DNA of 64,000 nt from positions 310,001 to 374,000 of the forward strand of contig NZ_WJYO01000004.1 in NCBI RefSeq assembly GCF_010994095.1, in the 5' to 3' direction. Below, piece by piece: positions 37,807 through 46,519 of the stretch. A program made the position numbers and the translations under genes. The notes below the pieces were generated by a model. It was not told where the DNA came from and searched no databases. It saw nothing but the letters and a program-made list of their open reading frames with translations. The stretch is from Mumia xiangluensis. Its GTDB lineage: Bacteria; Actinomycetota; Actinomycetes; Propionibacteriales; Nocardioidaceae. How positions within the stretch are numbered: position 1 is the first letter of the stretch; each line of letters begins with the position of its first letter.

Positions 37807-38706
37807 ATGGAGGACGACCTCACGCCCGTGCTGGAGACGCAATGCGGGGTGCTGACGACCGAGCAGGCGACCATGATGTTCGGACGCAGCAGGGTCCGGT
37901 CACGGCTCAAGGCGCAGCGGTGGGCGCAGCCGTACCGCGCCGTGGTCGTGACCCACAATGGTCCGCTCACCCCGGAGCAACGTCGGTGGGCCCACCTGCT
38001 TGCTTGCCCGCCGAGGTCGGTGCTCGGTGGGTTGACCGCGCTCGAGTTGGACGGCCTGCAGGGATTTCCACCCGGCAAGACGTTCGTCGTCGTCCCGTAC
38101 GGCGCCCGCCGCCCTGAGATCGACGGCGTCGTCCTCCACACGAGCTCCTTCCTCGACGCGCGCGACGTGAACCCGGTCCGTACGCCGCCGCGGACCCGGA
38201 CGGCACGGAGCGTCGTCGATGCCGCGAGCTGGTCTCGGGCGCCGCGGCGGGCCCGCGTGATCGTGCTCGCGACGGCACAGCAGGGACTCGTGCGGACGCC
38301 GGACCTGCGCGACGCGTTGTCTCGCCGCGGACGGTGTCGGCACCGAGCGCTGATCGTCGAGTCCTACCTCGATGCCGCCGGTGGCATCCAGTCGTTGCCC
38401 GAGCGCGACTTCGACCTGCTGCGGCGCTCGCTCCACCTGCCGGAACCGACGCGCCAAAGGCCCGTACGCCGCGCCGACGGCCGCTTCTACCTGGACGTCG
38501 CGTGGGATGCGTACGGAGTGGCGTGCGAGATCCATGGGATCCCGCACATGCGGGTCCTCCAGTGGGATTCGGACCTCATGCGGGCGAACGAGATCGTGAT
38601 CGGTGGACCGAAGCTGTTGATCTTCAGCTCGTACGCCGTACGCCACGAGCAGGACGCGGTGGGTGACCAGCTGGTGCGGCTCTTCCGAAACGCAGGCTGG
38701 CGCTGA
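37807..38706 (+). CDS. DUF559/AbiEi-type nuclease-like protein 1, flanked by paired hairpins
   Basis: 299-residue protein. The N-terminal half looks like the winged-helix region of AbiEi-type antitoxins (GVLTTEQATMMFGRSRVRSRL, then PYRAVVV). The C-terminal domain (about 195-299) is of the DUF559/very-short-patch-repair type, with the PD-(D/E)xK-like residues Glu199, Asp230 (FYLDVAWD), Glu241 and His243 (CEIHGIPHM). A nucleic-acid cleavage role is inferred from these residues only. There is no partner toxin gene. The ATG has CACGAT six bases upstream. Both flanks carry the same 60-base hairpin. Confidence 0.75.
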   Translation: MEDDLTPVLETQCGVLTTEQATMMFGRSRVRSRLKAQRWAQPYRAVVVTHNGPLTPEQRRWAHLLACPPRSVLGGLTALELDGLQGFPPGKTFVVVPYGARRPEIDGVVLHTSSFLDARDVNPVRTPPRTRTARSVVDAASWSRAPRRARVIVLATAQQGLVRTPDLRDALSRRGRCRHRALIVESYLDAAGGIQSLPERDFDLLRRSLHLPEPTRQRPVRRADGRFYLDVAWDAYGVACEIHGIPHMRVLQWDSDLMRANEIVIGGPKLLIFSSYAVRHEQDAVGDQLVRLFRNAGWR

Positions 38707-38762
38707 CGGAAGACCAGACATCGTGGTCGTGATCCCGAGCACAATGTCTGATCCTTCGTCAG
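38703..38762. repeat. Hairpin element H2, right of first DUF559 gene
   Basis: Imperfect 22-bp stem starting within the stop codon region of the gene (CTGACGGAAGACCAGACATC pairing with GATGT-like ATGTCTGATCCTTCGTCAG, several G-T pairs). Direct-orientation copy of H1, about 80 percent identical by eye. Confidence 0.8.
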
Positions 38763-39017
38763 CGATGTCCGATTTGGGTGGATATGTACAGTCGTCCAAA
38801 AGGAGAAGCGGCCGAGCTTGGCCGTACGCGCTGCTGTATCTGCCGCGGGGTGACGAACATCCGCTCCTGACCGTCCGGCGCAATCCTGCGTCGGAGATCC
38901 GTACGCCGTGACCCCCGGGCCGTACGAGCACCCCGAGATTGCCGAGCTTGAGCCCGGTCGTTTCAGCGTGCTCTCCGGCGGTCGTGGTTCCCGAGATCCG
39001 CACAGGAACAGACCCCC
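38763..39017. other. Gap before lysozyme gene, no gene seen
   Basis: About 255 bases after H2 without a convincing coding frame. The first 60 bases are AT-richer (GATTTGGGTGGATATGTACAG). The word CCGAGCTTG occurs twice (about 38812 and 38942). I looked for a c-di-AMP riboswitch, which often precedes actinobacterial wall hydrolase genes, and could not match it. A long structured leader remains possible. Confidence 0.35.
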
Positions 39018-40046
39018 ATGGCAACACCCCTCCTCGCCCTCGCAGCACGCCGCGCTCTCGTGGTCCTGCTGGCGCTCGGCGTCGCGCTCGGCGCGGCAGC
39101 GCTCGCCCTCCCCTCCTCCGCGTCCGCAGCGACGGCCGTCCACGCGGCGGCTCCCGCATCGATCGCCGACGAGCACCGCGTAGGCGCTGCTCGTGGCATC
39201 GACGTGTCCGGGCACCAGCACCCCCGCAACCGCGCCATCAACTTCACGAAGGTCCGCCGCGCCGGCTTCACGTACGCGTTCATCAAGGCCACCGAAGGTC
39301 GTGGCTTCGTGAACGAGTGGGCCAGGGCAGACGGCCGCGCAAGCGCGCGCGCCGGGCTCGCCACGGGCTTCTACCACTTCGCGCGGCCGTCCTCCTCAGC
39401 CCGTCGGCAGGCCCAGCACTTCCTGCGCGAGGTGCGCCGCACCGGTGTGCGGTCGCCGATGCTCGTGCTCGACCTCGAGACCACCGACGGGCGATCGCGC
39501 GCCCACCTGCGCGCCTGGTCCCGCACCTGGCTCGCGACGGTCGAGCGTGCCACCGGTGAGCGTCCGATCCTCTACACGGGCCCGGGGTTCTGGAAGGGCT
39601 CGGTCGCGGGCTCCCAGGCGTTCTCGAAGTATCCGCTGTGGGTCGCCCACTACGAGACGAAGAGCCCGACGGTCCCCGGTCCCTGGCGCAGGTACGCGAT
39701 CTGGCAGCACTCGGACTCGGGTCGCGTCGCCGGCGTGCCGGGACGGGTCGACGTGAACGTCGCACCGCGCGCCGTCGCCGAACGACTCGCGCCGCCGCAG
39801 TCGGCGCTCGCCCGCGTCGCCGCAGCGCGTACGGCGAAGGCGAAGGCCGCGCGGACCCCTGCGGCGGCGGAGCGCTCGGCCGACGCGTCGGTGAGCCGGG
39901 GCGGCGAGCGCCCGAAGGCCGGGCCGGCGGAGGCGAAGGCGAAGGCGGGCGCACCGTCGAAGGACCGCGCTCCCGAGCGCGCGCAGGGTTTCGTCGCGCG
40001 CTTCGGCCTCGCGCACGGGTTCGTGCTGCGTACGCCGATCGGCTGA
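39018..40046 (+). CDS. Secreted GH25 lysozyme
   Basis: Peptidoglycan muramidase of glycoside hydrolase family 25, 342 residues. Signal peptide of about 38 residues (LVVLLALGVALGAAALALPSSASA). The catalytic domain spans about 57-245 with GIDVSGHQ (Asp62), YAFIKATEG, the catalytic VLDLETT (Asp153/Glu155), ILYTGPGFW and IWQHSDSGRV. The C-terminal 90 residues are Ala/Lys/Arg-rich and low-complexity, perhaps wall-associating. Not part of a prophage: no phage genes are near and it has a Sec signal. Ends with a terminator. Confidence 0.9.
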   Translation: MATPLLALAARRALVVLLALGVALGAAALALPSSASAATAVHAAAPASIADEHRVGAARGIDVSGHQHPRNRAINFTKVRRAGFTYAFIKATEGRGFVNEWARADGRASARAGLATGFYHFARPSSSARRQAQHFLREVRRTGVRSPMLVLDLETTDGRSRAHLRAWSRTWLATVERATGERPILYTGPGFWKGSVAGSQAFSKYPLWVAHYETKSPTVPGPWRRYAIWQHSDSGRVAGVPGRVDVNVAPRAVAERLAPPQSALARVAAARTAKAKAARTPAAAERSADASVSRGGERPKAGPAEAKAKAGAPSKDRAPERAQGFVARFGLAHGFVLRTPIG

Positions 40047-40057
40047 CACTCGCTCGG

Positions 40058-40092
40058 AACGACCCCCTCGCCCATCGGGTGAGGGGGTCGTT
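40058..40092 (+). terminator. Rho-independent terminator of lysozyme gene
   Basis: Stem AACGACCCCCTC (40058-40069) with GAGGGGGTCGTT (40081-40092), with inner GCCC/GGGT pairing, followed by TTT. Close to a classical terminator. Confidence 0.85.
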
Positions 40093-40114
40093 TGCGTTGA
40101 TATCCTCATCGTAA

Positions 40115-40130
40115 TACTCTGAGTCGAGTA
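40115..40130. promoter_or_regulatory. Operator candidate before second PadR gene
   Basis: Inverted repeat TACTC-TGAGTC-GAGTA in an AT-rich patch (GATATCCTCATCGTAATACTC) 20 bases before the padR start, followed by a further half-like word TCGAGT. Probable autoregulatory site. The half-site is the same word as in the cysP palindrome (GAGTA/TACTC). Confidence 0.5.
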
Positions 40131-40150
40131 ATCGAGTTCGGGGAGGATCC

Positions 40151-40825
40151 ATGGCGGTGCGACGGCCGACCAACGCATTGGCGCTGGCGGTGCTCTCGCT
40201 GTTGTCGGAGCGCCCGATGCACCCGTACGAGATGTCGAGCACGCTGCGGCAGCGCCACAAGGAGGACAGCATCCGCCTCAACTACGGGTCGCTCTACTCC
40301 GTGGTCGAGTCGCTGCACAAGAAGGGCCTCATCACGGCCCGCGAGACCGTGCGCGAGGGGCGTCGTCCCGAGCGGACGATCTACGAGATCACCCCCGCCG
40401 GCGAGGTGATGATGACGGACTGGCTGAGCGAGCTCCTCAGCGAGCCGACGGCGCAGTTCACCGACTTCGAGGCGGCGCTCTCCCTCGTGGCGACGCTTCC
40501 GCCCGGCGACGTGGTGCCGCTGCTCGCACGCCGGTTGTCCGAGCTCGCCTTCCAGTCCCGGGCGTACGAGGCGATCCGCGCCGCGGTCCCCGACGGGTTT
40601 CCCCGCCTGTTCGTCGTCGAGAGCGACTACCAGCAGGCGCTGCGCGACGCCGAGCACAGGTTCGTCACCGAGCTCCTTGCCGAGCTCGAGGACGGCACCT
40701 TCGGAGGGCTGGCAGTGTGGCAGCGCATGCACGAGCTGCGCGACGAGGGTCTGTCCCCGGAGCAGACGCAGCGCACGCTCCTCGCAGAGTTCCCCGAGCT
40801 CGAGGCCATGATGCCCGAGCCGTGA
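40151..40825 (+). CDS. PadR-family repressor of ABC exporter
   Basis: 224-residue PadR regulator with the winged helix ALAVLSLLSERPMHPYEMSS ... LNYGSLYSVVESLHKKGLI and a long C-terminal helical domain ending in EGLSPEQTQRTLLAEFPELE. GGGGAGGA site before the ATG. It leads an operon with the DrrA/DrrB-type exporter, separated by a hairpin that could reduce transporter expression. Ligands are unknown; related systems respond to the exported drug. Confidence 0.9.
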   Translation: MAVRRPTNALALAVLSLLSERPMHPYEMSSTLRQRHKEDSIRLNYGSLYSVVESLHKKGLITARETVREGRRPERTIYEITPAGEVMMTDWLSELLSEPTAQFTDFEAALSLVATLPPGDVVPLLARRLSELAFQSRAYEAIRAAVPDGFPRLFVVESDYQQALRDAEHRFVTELLAELEDGTFGGLAVWQRMHELRDEGLSPEQTQRTLLAEFPELEAMMPEP

Positions 40826-40870
40826 CCCCGACCCCGGACGCCCGCACCCGCGGGCGTACGGACAAAGAGC

Positions 40871-40902
40871 GGTCCCCGATCGACGGCAATCGACCGGGGA
40901 CC
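40871..40902 (+). terminator. Hairpin between padR and exporter genes
   Basis: Stem GGTCCCCGATCGA (40871-40883) with TCGACCGGGGACC (40890-40902), one mismatch, loop of six. Inside a presumed operon, so perhaps an attenuator; alternatively the exporter has its own promoter in the 94 bases after it. Confidence 0.65.
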
Positions 40903-40996
40903 CTGACCCTCGAGTCCGACGCTGACGCCGAGCCCCGACGGCTGCACCTCCAGGCTACGGCAACAGCGGTGGACTCCTCAGTGAAGGAGAACCATC

Positions 40997-42022
40997 GTGT
41001 CCAGCACGACCCGGTCCGGTCCGGCGATCTCGGTCGCCGGCCTGACGAAGACCTACCGCGCTCGCGACCGCGAGGTGCGAGCCCTCGACGGGGTCGACTT
41101 CTCGGTCGAGCCCGGGACGGTGCTCGGCCTCCTCGGCCCCAACGGCGCCGGCAAGTCGACCACCGTCAAGATCCTGACCACGCTCTCGTCTGCGGACTCC
41201 GGCACCGCGACGGTCGCCGGGTACGACGTCGCCCGCGAGGCGCGCGACGTCCGGCACGCGATCGGCTACGTCTCCCAGAAGCCGGGCTTCGACCCGATCG
41301 GGACCGGCGTCGAGAACCTGGTCCTCGCCGGTCGCGTCTACGGGATGTCGGCCCGCACGGCCCGCGAGCGGGCGGGCGAGCTCCTCGAGCGCTTCGGGCT
41401 CGCCGACTCCGGCCGTCGCCTCGCCCGGACGTGGTCCGGCGGGATGCAGCGCAAGCTCGACGTCGCGATGAGCCTGATGCACCGCCCGCAGGTGCTGTTC
41501 CTCGACGAGCCCACCACCGGCCTCGACCCGGAGGCCCGTGCCGACATGTGGGCGGAGATCGCGCACCTGGCAGCAGACGACGGCCTCGCCGTCCTGCTGA
41601 CGACGCACTACCTCGAGGAGGCCGACCACCTTGCGCAGAGGCTCGTCATCGTCGACCACGGCCGCGTCGTCGTCTCGGGCACGCCCGATGCGCTCAAGCG
41701 CGGGCTGTCGGGTGACGCGATCGCCGTCGAGCTCGCCGACTGCAGCGAGGTCGAGCGCGCGAGCGGGGTGCTGTCGGGCCTGGCTCGCGTCCGTGAGCTG
41801 ACCCGCGACCTCGACACGCTCCGCGCGCGCGTCGACGACGGCGGGGCTGCGCTCCTCGAGGTGATGGCGGCGCTCGACGCGGCCGACCTCCGGCTTTCCG
41901 CGGCCACCGTGTCGCGGCCGTCCTTGGACGACGTCTACCTCCGCTACGCCGGCCGCACGTTCGCGTCCGCCGAGGCGGCCTCCGTCCCAGGCGGGCGTGC
42001 GCGCGAGGAGGTGGCGGCATGA
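40997..42022 (+). CDS. DrrA-type ABC exporter ATP-binding protein
   Basis: 341-residue ATPase of daunorubicin-resistance type exporters. Walker A is GPNGAGKST, the signature is ARTWSGGMQRKLD, and Walker B is VLFLDEPTTGLDPEARADMW. The C-terminal 100 residues form the DrrA-specific domain (VDDGGAALLEVMAAL, TVSRPSLDDVYLRYAGR). GTG start with AAGGAG six bases before. Overlaps the permease gene by four bases. Substrate unknown, probably a drug or lipid. Confidence 0.92.
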   Translation: MSSTTRSGPAISVAGLTKTYRARDREVRALDGVDFSVEPGTVLGLLGPNGAGKSTTVKILTTLSSADSGTATVAGYDVAREARDVRHAIGYVSQKPGFDPIGTGVENLVLAGRVYGMSARTARERAGELLERFGLADSGRRLARTWSGGMQRKLDVAMSLMHRPQVLFLDEPTTGLDPEARADMWAEIAHLAADDGLAVLLTTHYLEEADHLAQRLVIVDHGRVVVSGTPDALKRGLSGDAIAVELADCSEVERASGVLSGLARVRELTRDLDTLRARVDDGGAALLEVMAALDAADLRLSAATVSRPSLDDVYLRYAGRTFASAEAASVPGGRAREEVAA

Positions 42023-42795
42023 CGACAGCGCTGGTGCACACCCGTCTGCTCACCGAACGGTCGCTGAGGACGTTGGCGCGCCAGCCGGCGTACCTCGCCT
42101 TCACGCTCATCCAGCCGCTCGTCTGGCTGCTGCTGTTCGGCCAGCTGTTCCGCAACGTGGTGGAGCTGCCCGGGTTCGGCGGCGAGAACTACCTGACGTA
42201 CCTGACGCCCGGGATCGCCGTCATGACCGCGATGTTCTCCGCCGGGTGGGCGGGCACCGGCTTCATCGTCGCGATGGACCGGGGGGTCATGGACCGCGAC
42301 CTCACCTCGCCGGTCGGGCGCGGCGCGCTGATGGCCAGCTCGTTGGCTTCGCAGTCGGTCACGATCGCCATCCAGACGGTGATCGTGATGGCGGTCGGGG
42401 TCGTAGCCGGTGCGCGGTTCGACGGGGGCGCACTCGGGTGGACCGTCGTGATCGTGGCCGCCGTGCTGCTCGGGTGCGTGTTCGCTGCGCTGTCGAACGC
42501 GGTCGCGCTGCTGGTCCGTCAGCAGGAGGCGCTGATCGGCATCTCGCAGTTCCTGACGCTGCCGTTGACGTTCCTGTCGTCGGTGATGCTCGCCCCGGCG
42601 CTGATGCCGGAGTGGGTGGCGACCGTGGCGCGTCTCAACCCGGTCGACTGGGCTGCGGTCGCATCCCGTGAGGCGCTGTCGGCCTCGCCGGACTGGAGCA
42701 TGGTCGGCGGACGGCTCGGGCTCCTGCTCGTGCTCGCCGTACTGATGGCCGCCCTGGCGACCCGCGCCTTCCGGGCGTACCAGCGCTCGACCTGA
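42019..42795 (+). CDS. DrrB-type ABC-2 exporter permease
   Basis: 258-residue ABC-2 family membrane protein with six helices. The N-terminus RSLRTLARQPAYLAFTLIQPLVWLLLFGQLF and the late motif PLTFLSSVMLAPALMPEWVATVARLNPVDWA are typical of DrrB/NodJ-type permeases. Start overlaps the ATPase stop (ATGA). It completes a homodimeric-permease exporter under the upstream PadR. Confidence 0.92.
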   Translation: MTTALVHTRLLTERSLRTLARQPAYLAFTLIQPLVWLLLFGQLFRNVVELPGFGGENYLTYLTPGIAVMTAMFSAGWAGTGFIVAMDRGVMDRDLTSPVGRGALMASSLASQSVTIAIQTVIVMAVGVVAGARFDGGALGWTVVIVAAVLLGCVFAALSNAVALLVRQQEALIGISQFLTLPLTFLSSVMLAPALMPEWVATVARLNPVDWAAVASREALSASPDWSMVGGRLGLLLVLAVLMAALATRAFRAYQRST

Positions 42796-42817
42796 GCCCG
42801 CCGCGTCCGCGGCGGGC
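42796..42817. terminator. Bidirectional terminator
   Basis: Perfect 9-bp stem GCCCGCCGC / GCGGCGGGC with a 4-base loop, directly after the exporter stop and between two convergent genes. Confidence 0.7.
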
Positions 42818-42843
42818 GACCGGGGTGCGGGCGGGGCGAGGCC

Positions 42844-44895
42844 TCAGGCGCCGAGCTCGTCCCGCCATCCCCGCAGCACCTGGTGCAGAGAGTCTGCGCC
42901 GATGATCTCTGCGGGCGGCGCGGCGAGATCGGCAGGTGCGATCAGCACCGCCCGGTCCTGCCAACCTCCCAGCCCGCCGTGGCTGCCGACCAGCTCCTCG
43001 AACGCGTGGACGGCACCGGTTGCCGCGTCGCAGGCGCTGATGACGTAGAGGTCGGGCGCCATCGGCCGCTCGGCCGCCGGGAGGAGCCGGTCGCGGGCGC
43101 CCTCTCCGTACGCCGCGAGCGGGTCGCAGTCGCCGACGACGGCACCGGTCCGCAGGGCGTGGATGCCGTCGGGGCCGATCGCCACCGGACCTTCGGCGAC
43201 GGTCATCGCGACGACGCACCCGATGGTCGGGTTGTTCACCAGTCCGGGGATGAGCCGGGGCCACCGCTCGTCGATCTCGTGGAGCAGGAGACGGCGGTCC
43301 GTGCGGGCATGGACCAGTCCGAGGTTGCCCGAAGCGAGCACGATGAGCTCGCTGTCCGATCGACCGTCGGAGCCTCGTGCGGCGGCGGGGCCGCCGGGAG
43401 CGGTCGTGTCACCGGCGGAACCGGCACGCGTACGGCGGTCGAGCCGGTCGGCAGTCCGCCGCGCGGTGCCGGACCCCGCACCCGAGCCCGCCATGTCCTC
43501 GGCGAGCGCCCGGAGCCGCGCGTAGTCCTCGCCGGTCGTCTGGACCGCCTCCACCGACTGCGAGGTGAGAGCGGCCACCGCGTCCGCGAGGGTCGCGCCG
43601 TCGAGCTGCAGGAACGTGTCGCCCTGGGACTGGCCGTGGTCGCTCACCACTGCGATCCGATAGTGGCGCGGCGCAGACTCCGCGACCGTCGCGAGCGTCG
43701 CGAGCACCCCGTCGAGCGCCTCGAGCGCGGCCAGCGACTCGCGGCGGAACACGCCTGCGTGGTGGGCCACCTCGTCGTAGTCCACGTAGTCGACGTACAC
43801 GATCGGCGTGCCGCGCAGCATCTCCTGCGCGACCACGGCGGTCGACAGGTCGCGGATGACACCGTTGGTCACCGCACGCATCAGTGCGAAGACCCAGTCG
43901 CGAGCCACCCGCGGCCGCAGGTCGCGTCGGACCTGTCGCGCCGACTGTGCGCGCTCACGGACGACCTCGCCGACCGCCCGGAACAGGCTGCGGGCGAAGC
44001 CGTCGGGCCGCAGGACGAACCAGCCGACCGCCTCGCGGGTGATCGTCGTGCCGCGCCCGGTACGCAGGCGCGACATCACCATTGCCGTACGGTCTGCGCC
44101 GCCGCTGAAGAGGTTGGAGACAGAGACCCCGCCGTTGGACAGCAGCCCCGGGCCTTCCGCACGCTGTTCGATGATCGCCGCGTCGGCGGGATGGTTGGCG
44201 GTGAGGACGCGCCCGAGCTCACGGTCGTACCAGCGGAACGCCGGGACACGCTCGACGGATCCGTGCAGGATCCCCAGCTGGCTCGCCGGCGTGGTGCAGG
44301 GCACGGTCGGACGCCACTCGTGCAGGGTGTGCGAGCCCGCGCGCATCCAGCGGTCGAGCGTCGGGGTGTTGCCGGCGGCGAGGGCCCAGGTCAGCACCGG
44401 GTACGGGACGCCGTCGATCTGGACGATCAGGAGGCCGTCGGGGAGGGGGCCGTCCGGGCGCTCGCGAGAGCGCCGGCCGCGACGCGCCAGGGAGACCGCG
44501 AACCCCTCGTCCGTGCCCGCGGCACCGAGCCAGGCGAGCACCGAGCCGACGAGAGCGGCAAGCCACGCGGCCACGATCGGCGCCCACCACGAGTCGACCT
44601 CGACGCCGGGGACGACCGCGAGCGCGACACCGACGACGATCGCCTGCCCGACGACGGCGAGCGCGATCACCGCGAGCCATCCGACGCGCGCGGCGACGGC
44701 GACAAGCAGCGGGTGCAGGATCAGGCCGACGACCCCGATCACCGCTGCGGCGACAGGAGCGGCCCACCAGGAGGTGAACGTCAGCTCGTCGAGCACCACG
44801 TCGACGAGCAGGAGGGTGAGCGTGCCTGCCACCCACGCGACGAGAAGCCGACCGATGTCTCCCCCGCGAACGCGATGGCTGCTCGGTGCGGTCAC
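42844..44895 (-). CDS. Membrane-anchored alkaline-phosphatase-superfamily phosphodiesterase
   Basis: 683-residue protein. The N-terminal 135 residues hold four hydrophobic helices (LLVAWVAGTLTLLLVDVVL, AAVIGVVGLILHPLLV and others). From about residue 150 a type I phosphodiesterase/nucleotide pyrophosphatase domain follows: VQIDGVPYPVL (metal Asp), PTVPCTTPASQLGI (nucleophile Thr region), YVDYDEVAHHAG and VSDHGQSQGD (metal ligands). A low-complexity Arg/Ala/Gly insertion lies around residues 495-540. GTG at 44895 is preferred, four bases after the phosphomutase stop. It closes a unit with PNP; a nucleotide or lipid phosphodiester substrate is plausible. Confidence 0.85.
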   Translation of the reverse strand: MTAPSSHRVRGGDIGRLLVAWVAGTLTLLLVDVVLDELTFTSWWAAPVAAAVIGVVGLILHPLLVAVAARVGWLAVIALAVVGQAIVVGVALAVVPGVEVDSWWAPIVAAWLAALVGSVLAWLGAAGTDEGFAVSLARRGRRSRERPDGPLPDGLLIVQIDGVPYPVLTWALAAGNTPTLDRWMRAGSHTLHEWRPTVPCTTPASQLGILHGSVERVPAFRWYDRELGRVLTANHPADAAIIEQRAEGPGLLSNGGVSVSNLFSGGADRTAMVMSRLRTGRGTTITREAVGWFVLRPDGFARSLFRAVGEVVRERAQSARQVRRDLRPRVARDWVFALMRAVTNGVIRDLSTAVVAQEMLRGTPIVYVDYVDYDEVAHHAGVFRRESLAALEALDGVLATLATVAESAPRHYRIAVVSDHGQSQGDTFLQLDGATLADAVAALTSQSVEAVQTTGEDYARLRALAEDMAGSGAGSGTARRTADRLDRRTRAGSAGDTTAPGGPAAARGSDGRSDSELIVLASGNLGLVHARTDRRLLLHEIDERWPRLIPGLVNNPTIGCVVAMTVAEGPVAIGPDGIHALRTGAVVGDCDPLAAYGEGARDRLLPAAERPMAPDLYVISACDAATGAVHAFEELVGSHGGLGGWQDRAVLIAPADLAAPPAEIIGADSLHQVLRGWRDELGA

Positions 44896-44899
44896 GTCG

Positions 44900-46519
44900 T
44901 CACACCCCCAGTGCGCCAGACAGGTCCGAGCGGATGGCATCGAGCCGAGAGGCTGCCGCGATGCGCGCGGCCTCGACCCCGTCGGCGGTGGGTACGACGA
45001 CCTCCAGGTAGCACTTCAGCTTGGGCTCGGTGCCGGACGGGCGCACGACTACGCGCGCGCCCTCGGCGAGCACGAGGCGCAGGCCGTCGGTCGGCGGAAG
45101 CGTGTCCGAGCCGTGCTCGAGGTCGTCGACCGTCTCGACGGCGAACCCGCCGAGCTGTCCGGGAGGCTCGCGTCGCAGCCGCGCCATCGCCGTACTGATG
45201 AGCGAGAGGTCCTCCACCCGCACCGACAGCTGGTCGGTCGCGTGCAGCCCGAACCGTCGGGCGATCTCGTCGAGGCGGTCGACGAGCGTGAGCCCCTCGG
45301 CCCGCAGCCCGGCCGCGAGCTCCAGCACGCGGACCATCGCCGTGATGCCGTCCTTGTCGCGGGCGATCGGCGGCGCCACGGCGTAGCCGAGCGCCTCCTC
45401 GTACCCGTAGGCCAGACCGGGCACGCGCCCGATCCACTTGAAGCCGGTCAGGGTCTCGGCGTACGGCTGCCCGTACGCCGCGGCGAGGCGGCCGAGCAGC
45501 GACGACGAGACGATCGTGGTGGCGTACGTGCCGGCGACGCCGAGCCTCAGGAGGTGGTCCGCGAGCAGGACGCCGACCTCGTCGCCGGACAGCTGGTGCC
45601 AGCCGGCGGGCGTGGGGACGGCGACCGCGCACCGGTCGGCGTCCGGGTCGTTCGCGATGGCGACGTCAGCGCCCACCTGGTCGGCGAGGGCCAGCAGGAG
45701 ATCGGTCGCGCCGGGCTCCTCGGGATTCGGGAAGGACACCGTCGGGAAGTCCGGGTCGGGATCGGCCTGCTCCGCCACGACGTGCAGCGGGGAGAAGCCG
45801 GCGGCCACGACCGTACGCTCGGCCGTGTCGCGCCCGACACCGTGCATCGGCGTGTACGCGACGACCAGCTCGCGCGGGCCGGGACCTGCGACGGCGGCGG
45901 CCGCGGCGACGTACGCGTCGCGGACCTCGTCGCCCAGCACCGTGTACGACGGGTCGCGGGGGAGTGCGTCCACCGGGCCCACCGCGGCGATGGCGGCGGC
46001 GATGTCGGCGTCAGCCGGTGGCACGATCTGGCTGCCGTCACCGAGGTACACCTTGTAGCCGTTGTCCTGCGGCGGGTTGTGCGACGCCGTCACCATCACG
46101 CCCGCGTCGGCGCCCAGGTGCTGGATCGCGAACGCCAGCACCGGCGTCGCCAGCGGAGCGGGAAGCAGCAGTGCCCGCACCCCGGCGGCCTGTGCGATCT
46201 CGCAGGTGTCGCGGGCGAAGACGGCTGAGTTGTGGCGTGCGTCGTACCCGACGACCAGCGTCGGGCGAGCAGCGTCGGCGCGGGAGAGGACGTACGCGGC
46301 GAGGCCGGCGGCCGCCTGTGCGACCACCACCCGGTTCATCCGCGTCGGGCCGGCACCGAGAGGACCCCGCAGCCCCGCCGTGCCGAAGACGAGACGACCC
46401 GCGAACCGCTCACCGAGCGCGGCGTCGTCGCCCGCGGCCAGCAAGGCCTCGAGCTCCGCGCGCGTCTGCGGGTCGGGGTCCTGCGCGATCCACGCCTGCG
46501 CCTGCTCGGCTGCGGTCAT
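44900..46519 (-). CDS. Phosphohexomutase/phosphopentomutase (PmmB-like)
   Basis: 539-residue alpha-D-phosphohexomutase. Domain markers: GTAGLRGPLGAGPTRMN, the phosphoserine loop VMVTASHNPPQDNGYKVY, the Mg-binding NDPDADRCAVAV, sugar loop GDEVGVLLADHLL and the phosphate-binding RPSGTEPKLKCYLE. Start ATG overlaps the stop of the SDR gene. Being next to purine nucleoside phosphorylase, it most likely converts (deoxy)ribose-1-phosphate to the 5-phosphate, as suggested for the deoD-pmmB pair of mycobacteria; phosphomannomutase activity is the alternative. Confidence 0.88.
   Translation of the reverse strand: MTAAEQAQAWIAQDPDPQTRAELEALLAAGDDAALGERFAGRLVFGTAGLRGPLGAGPTRMNRVVVAQAAAGLAAYVLSRADAARPTLVVGYDARHNSAVFARDTCEIAQAAGVRALLLPAPLATPVLAFAIQHLGADAGVMVTASHNPPQDNGYKVYLGDGSQIVPPADADIAAAIAAVGPVDALPRDPSYTVLGDEVRDAYVAAAAAVAGPGPRELVVAYTPMHGVGRDTAERTVVAAGFSPLHVVAEQADPDPDFPTVSFPNPEEPGATDLLLALADQVGADVAIANDPDADRCAVAVPTPAGWHQLSGDEVGVLLADHLLRLGVAGTYATTIVSSSLLGRLAAAYGQPYAETLTGFKWIGRVPGLAYGYEEALGYAVAPPIARDKDGITAMVRVLELAAGLRAEGLTLVDRLDEIARRFGLHATDQLSVRVEDLSLISTAMARLRREPPGQLGGFAVETVDDLEHGSDTLPPTDGLRLVLAEGARVVVRPSGTEPKLKCYLEVVVPTADGVEAARIAAASRLDAIRSDLSGALGV

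Noticed and set aside
37807-38706. AbiEi gene as half of a type IV toxin-antitoxin pair
   Set aside because: No nucleotidyltransferase (AbiEii-like) gene adjoins either DUF559 gene, so a toxin-antitoxin call is not supported.
38763-39017. c-di-AMP (ydaO-type) riboswitch before the lysozyme gene
   Set aside because: The conserved GGGGGAACCC-like and AGCTAACCTCG-like segments of that class could not be found in the gap.
39018-40046. GH25 lysozyme as a phage endolysin
   Set aside because: It has a Sec signal peptide and its own terminator, and no phage structural, holin or integrase genes are nearby.
42883-45198. 771-codon open frame on the plus strand
   Set aside because: Mirror of the phosphodiesterase and phosphomutase genes. 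It spans two real genes and their junction, which a true gene would not.
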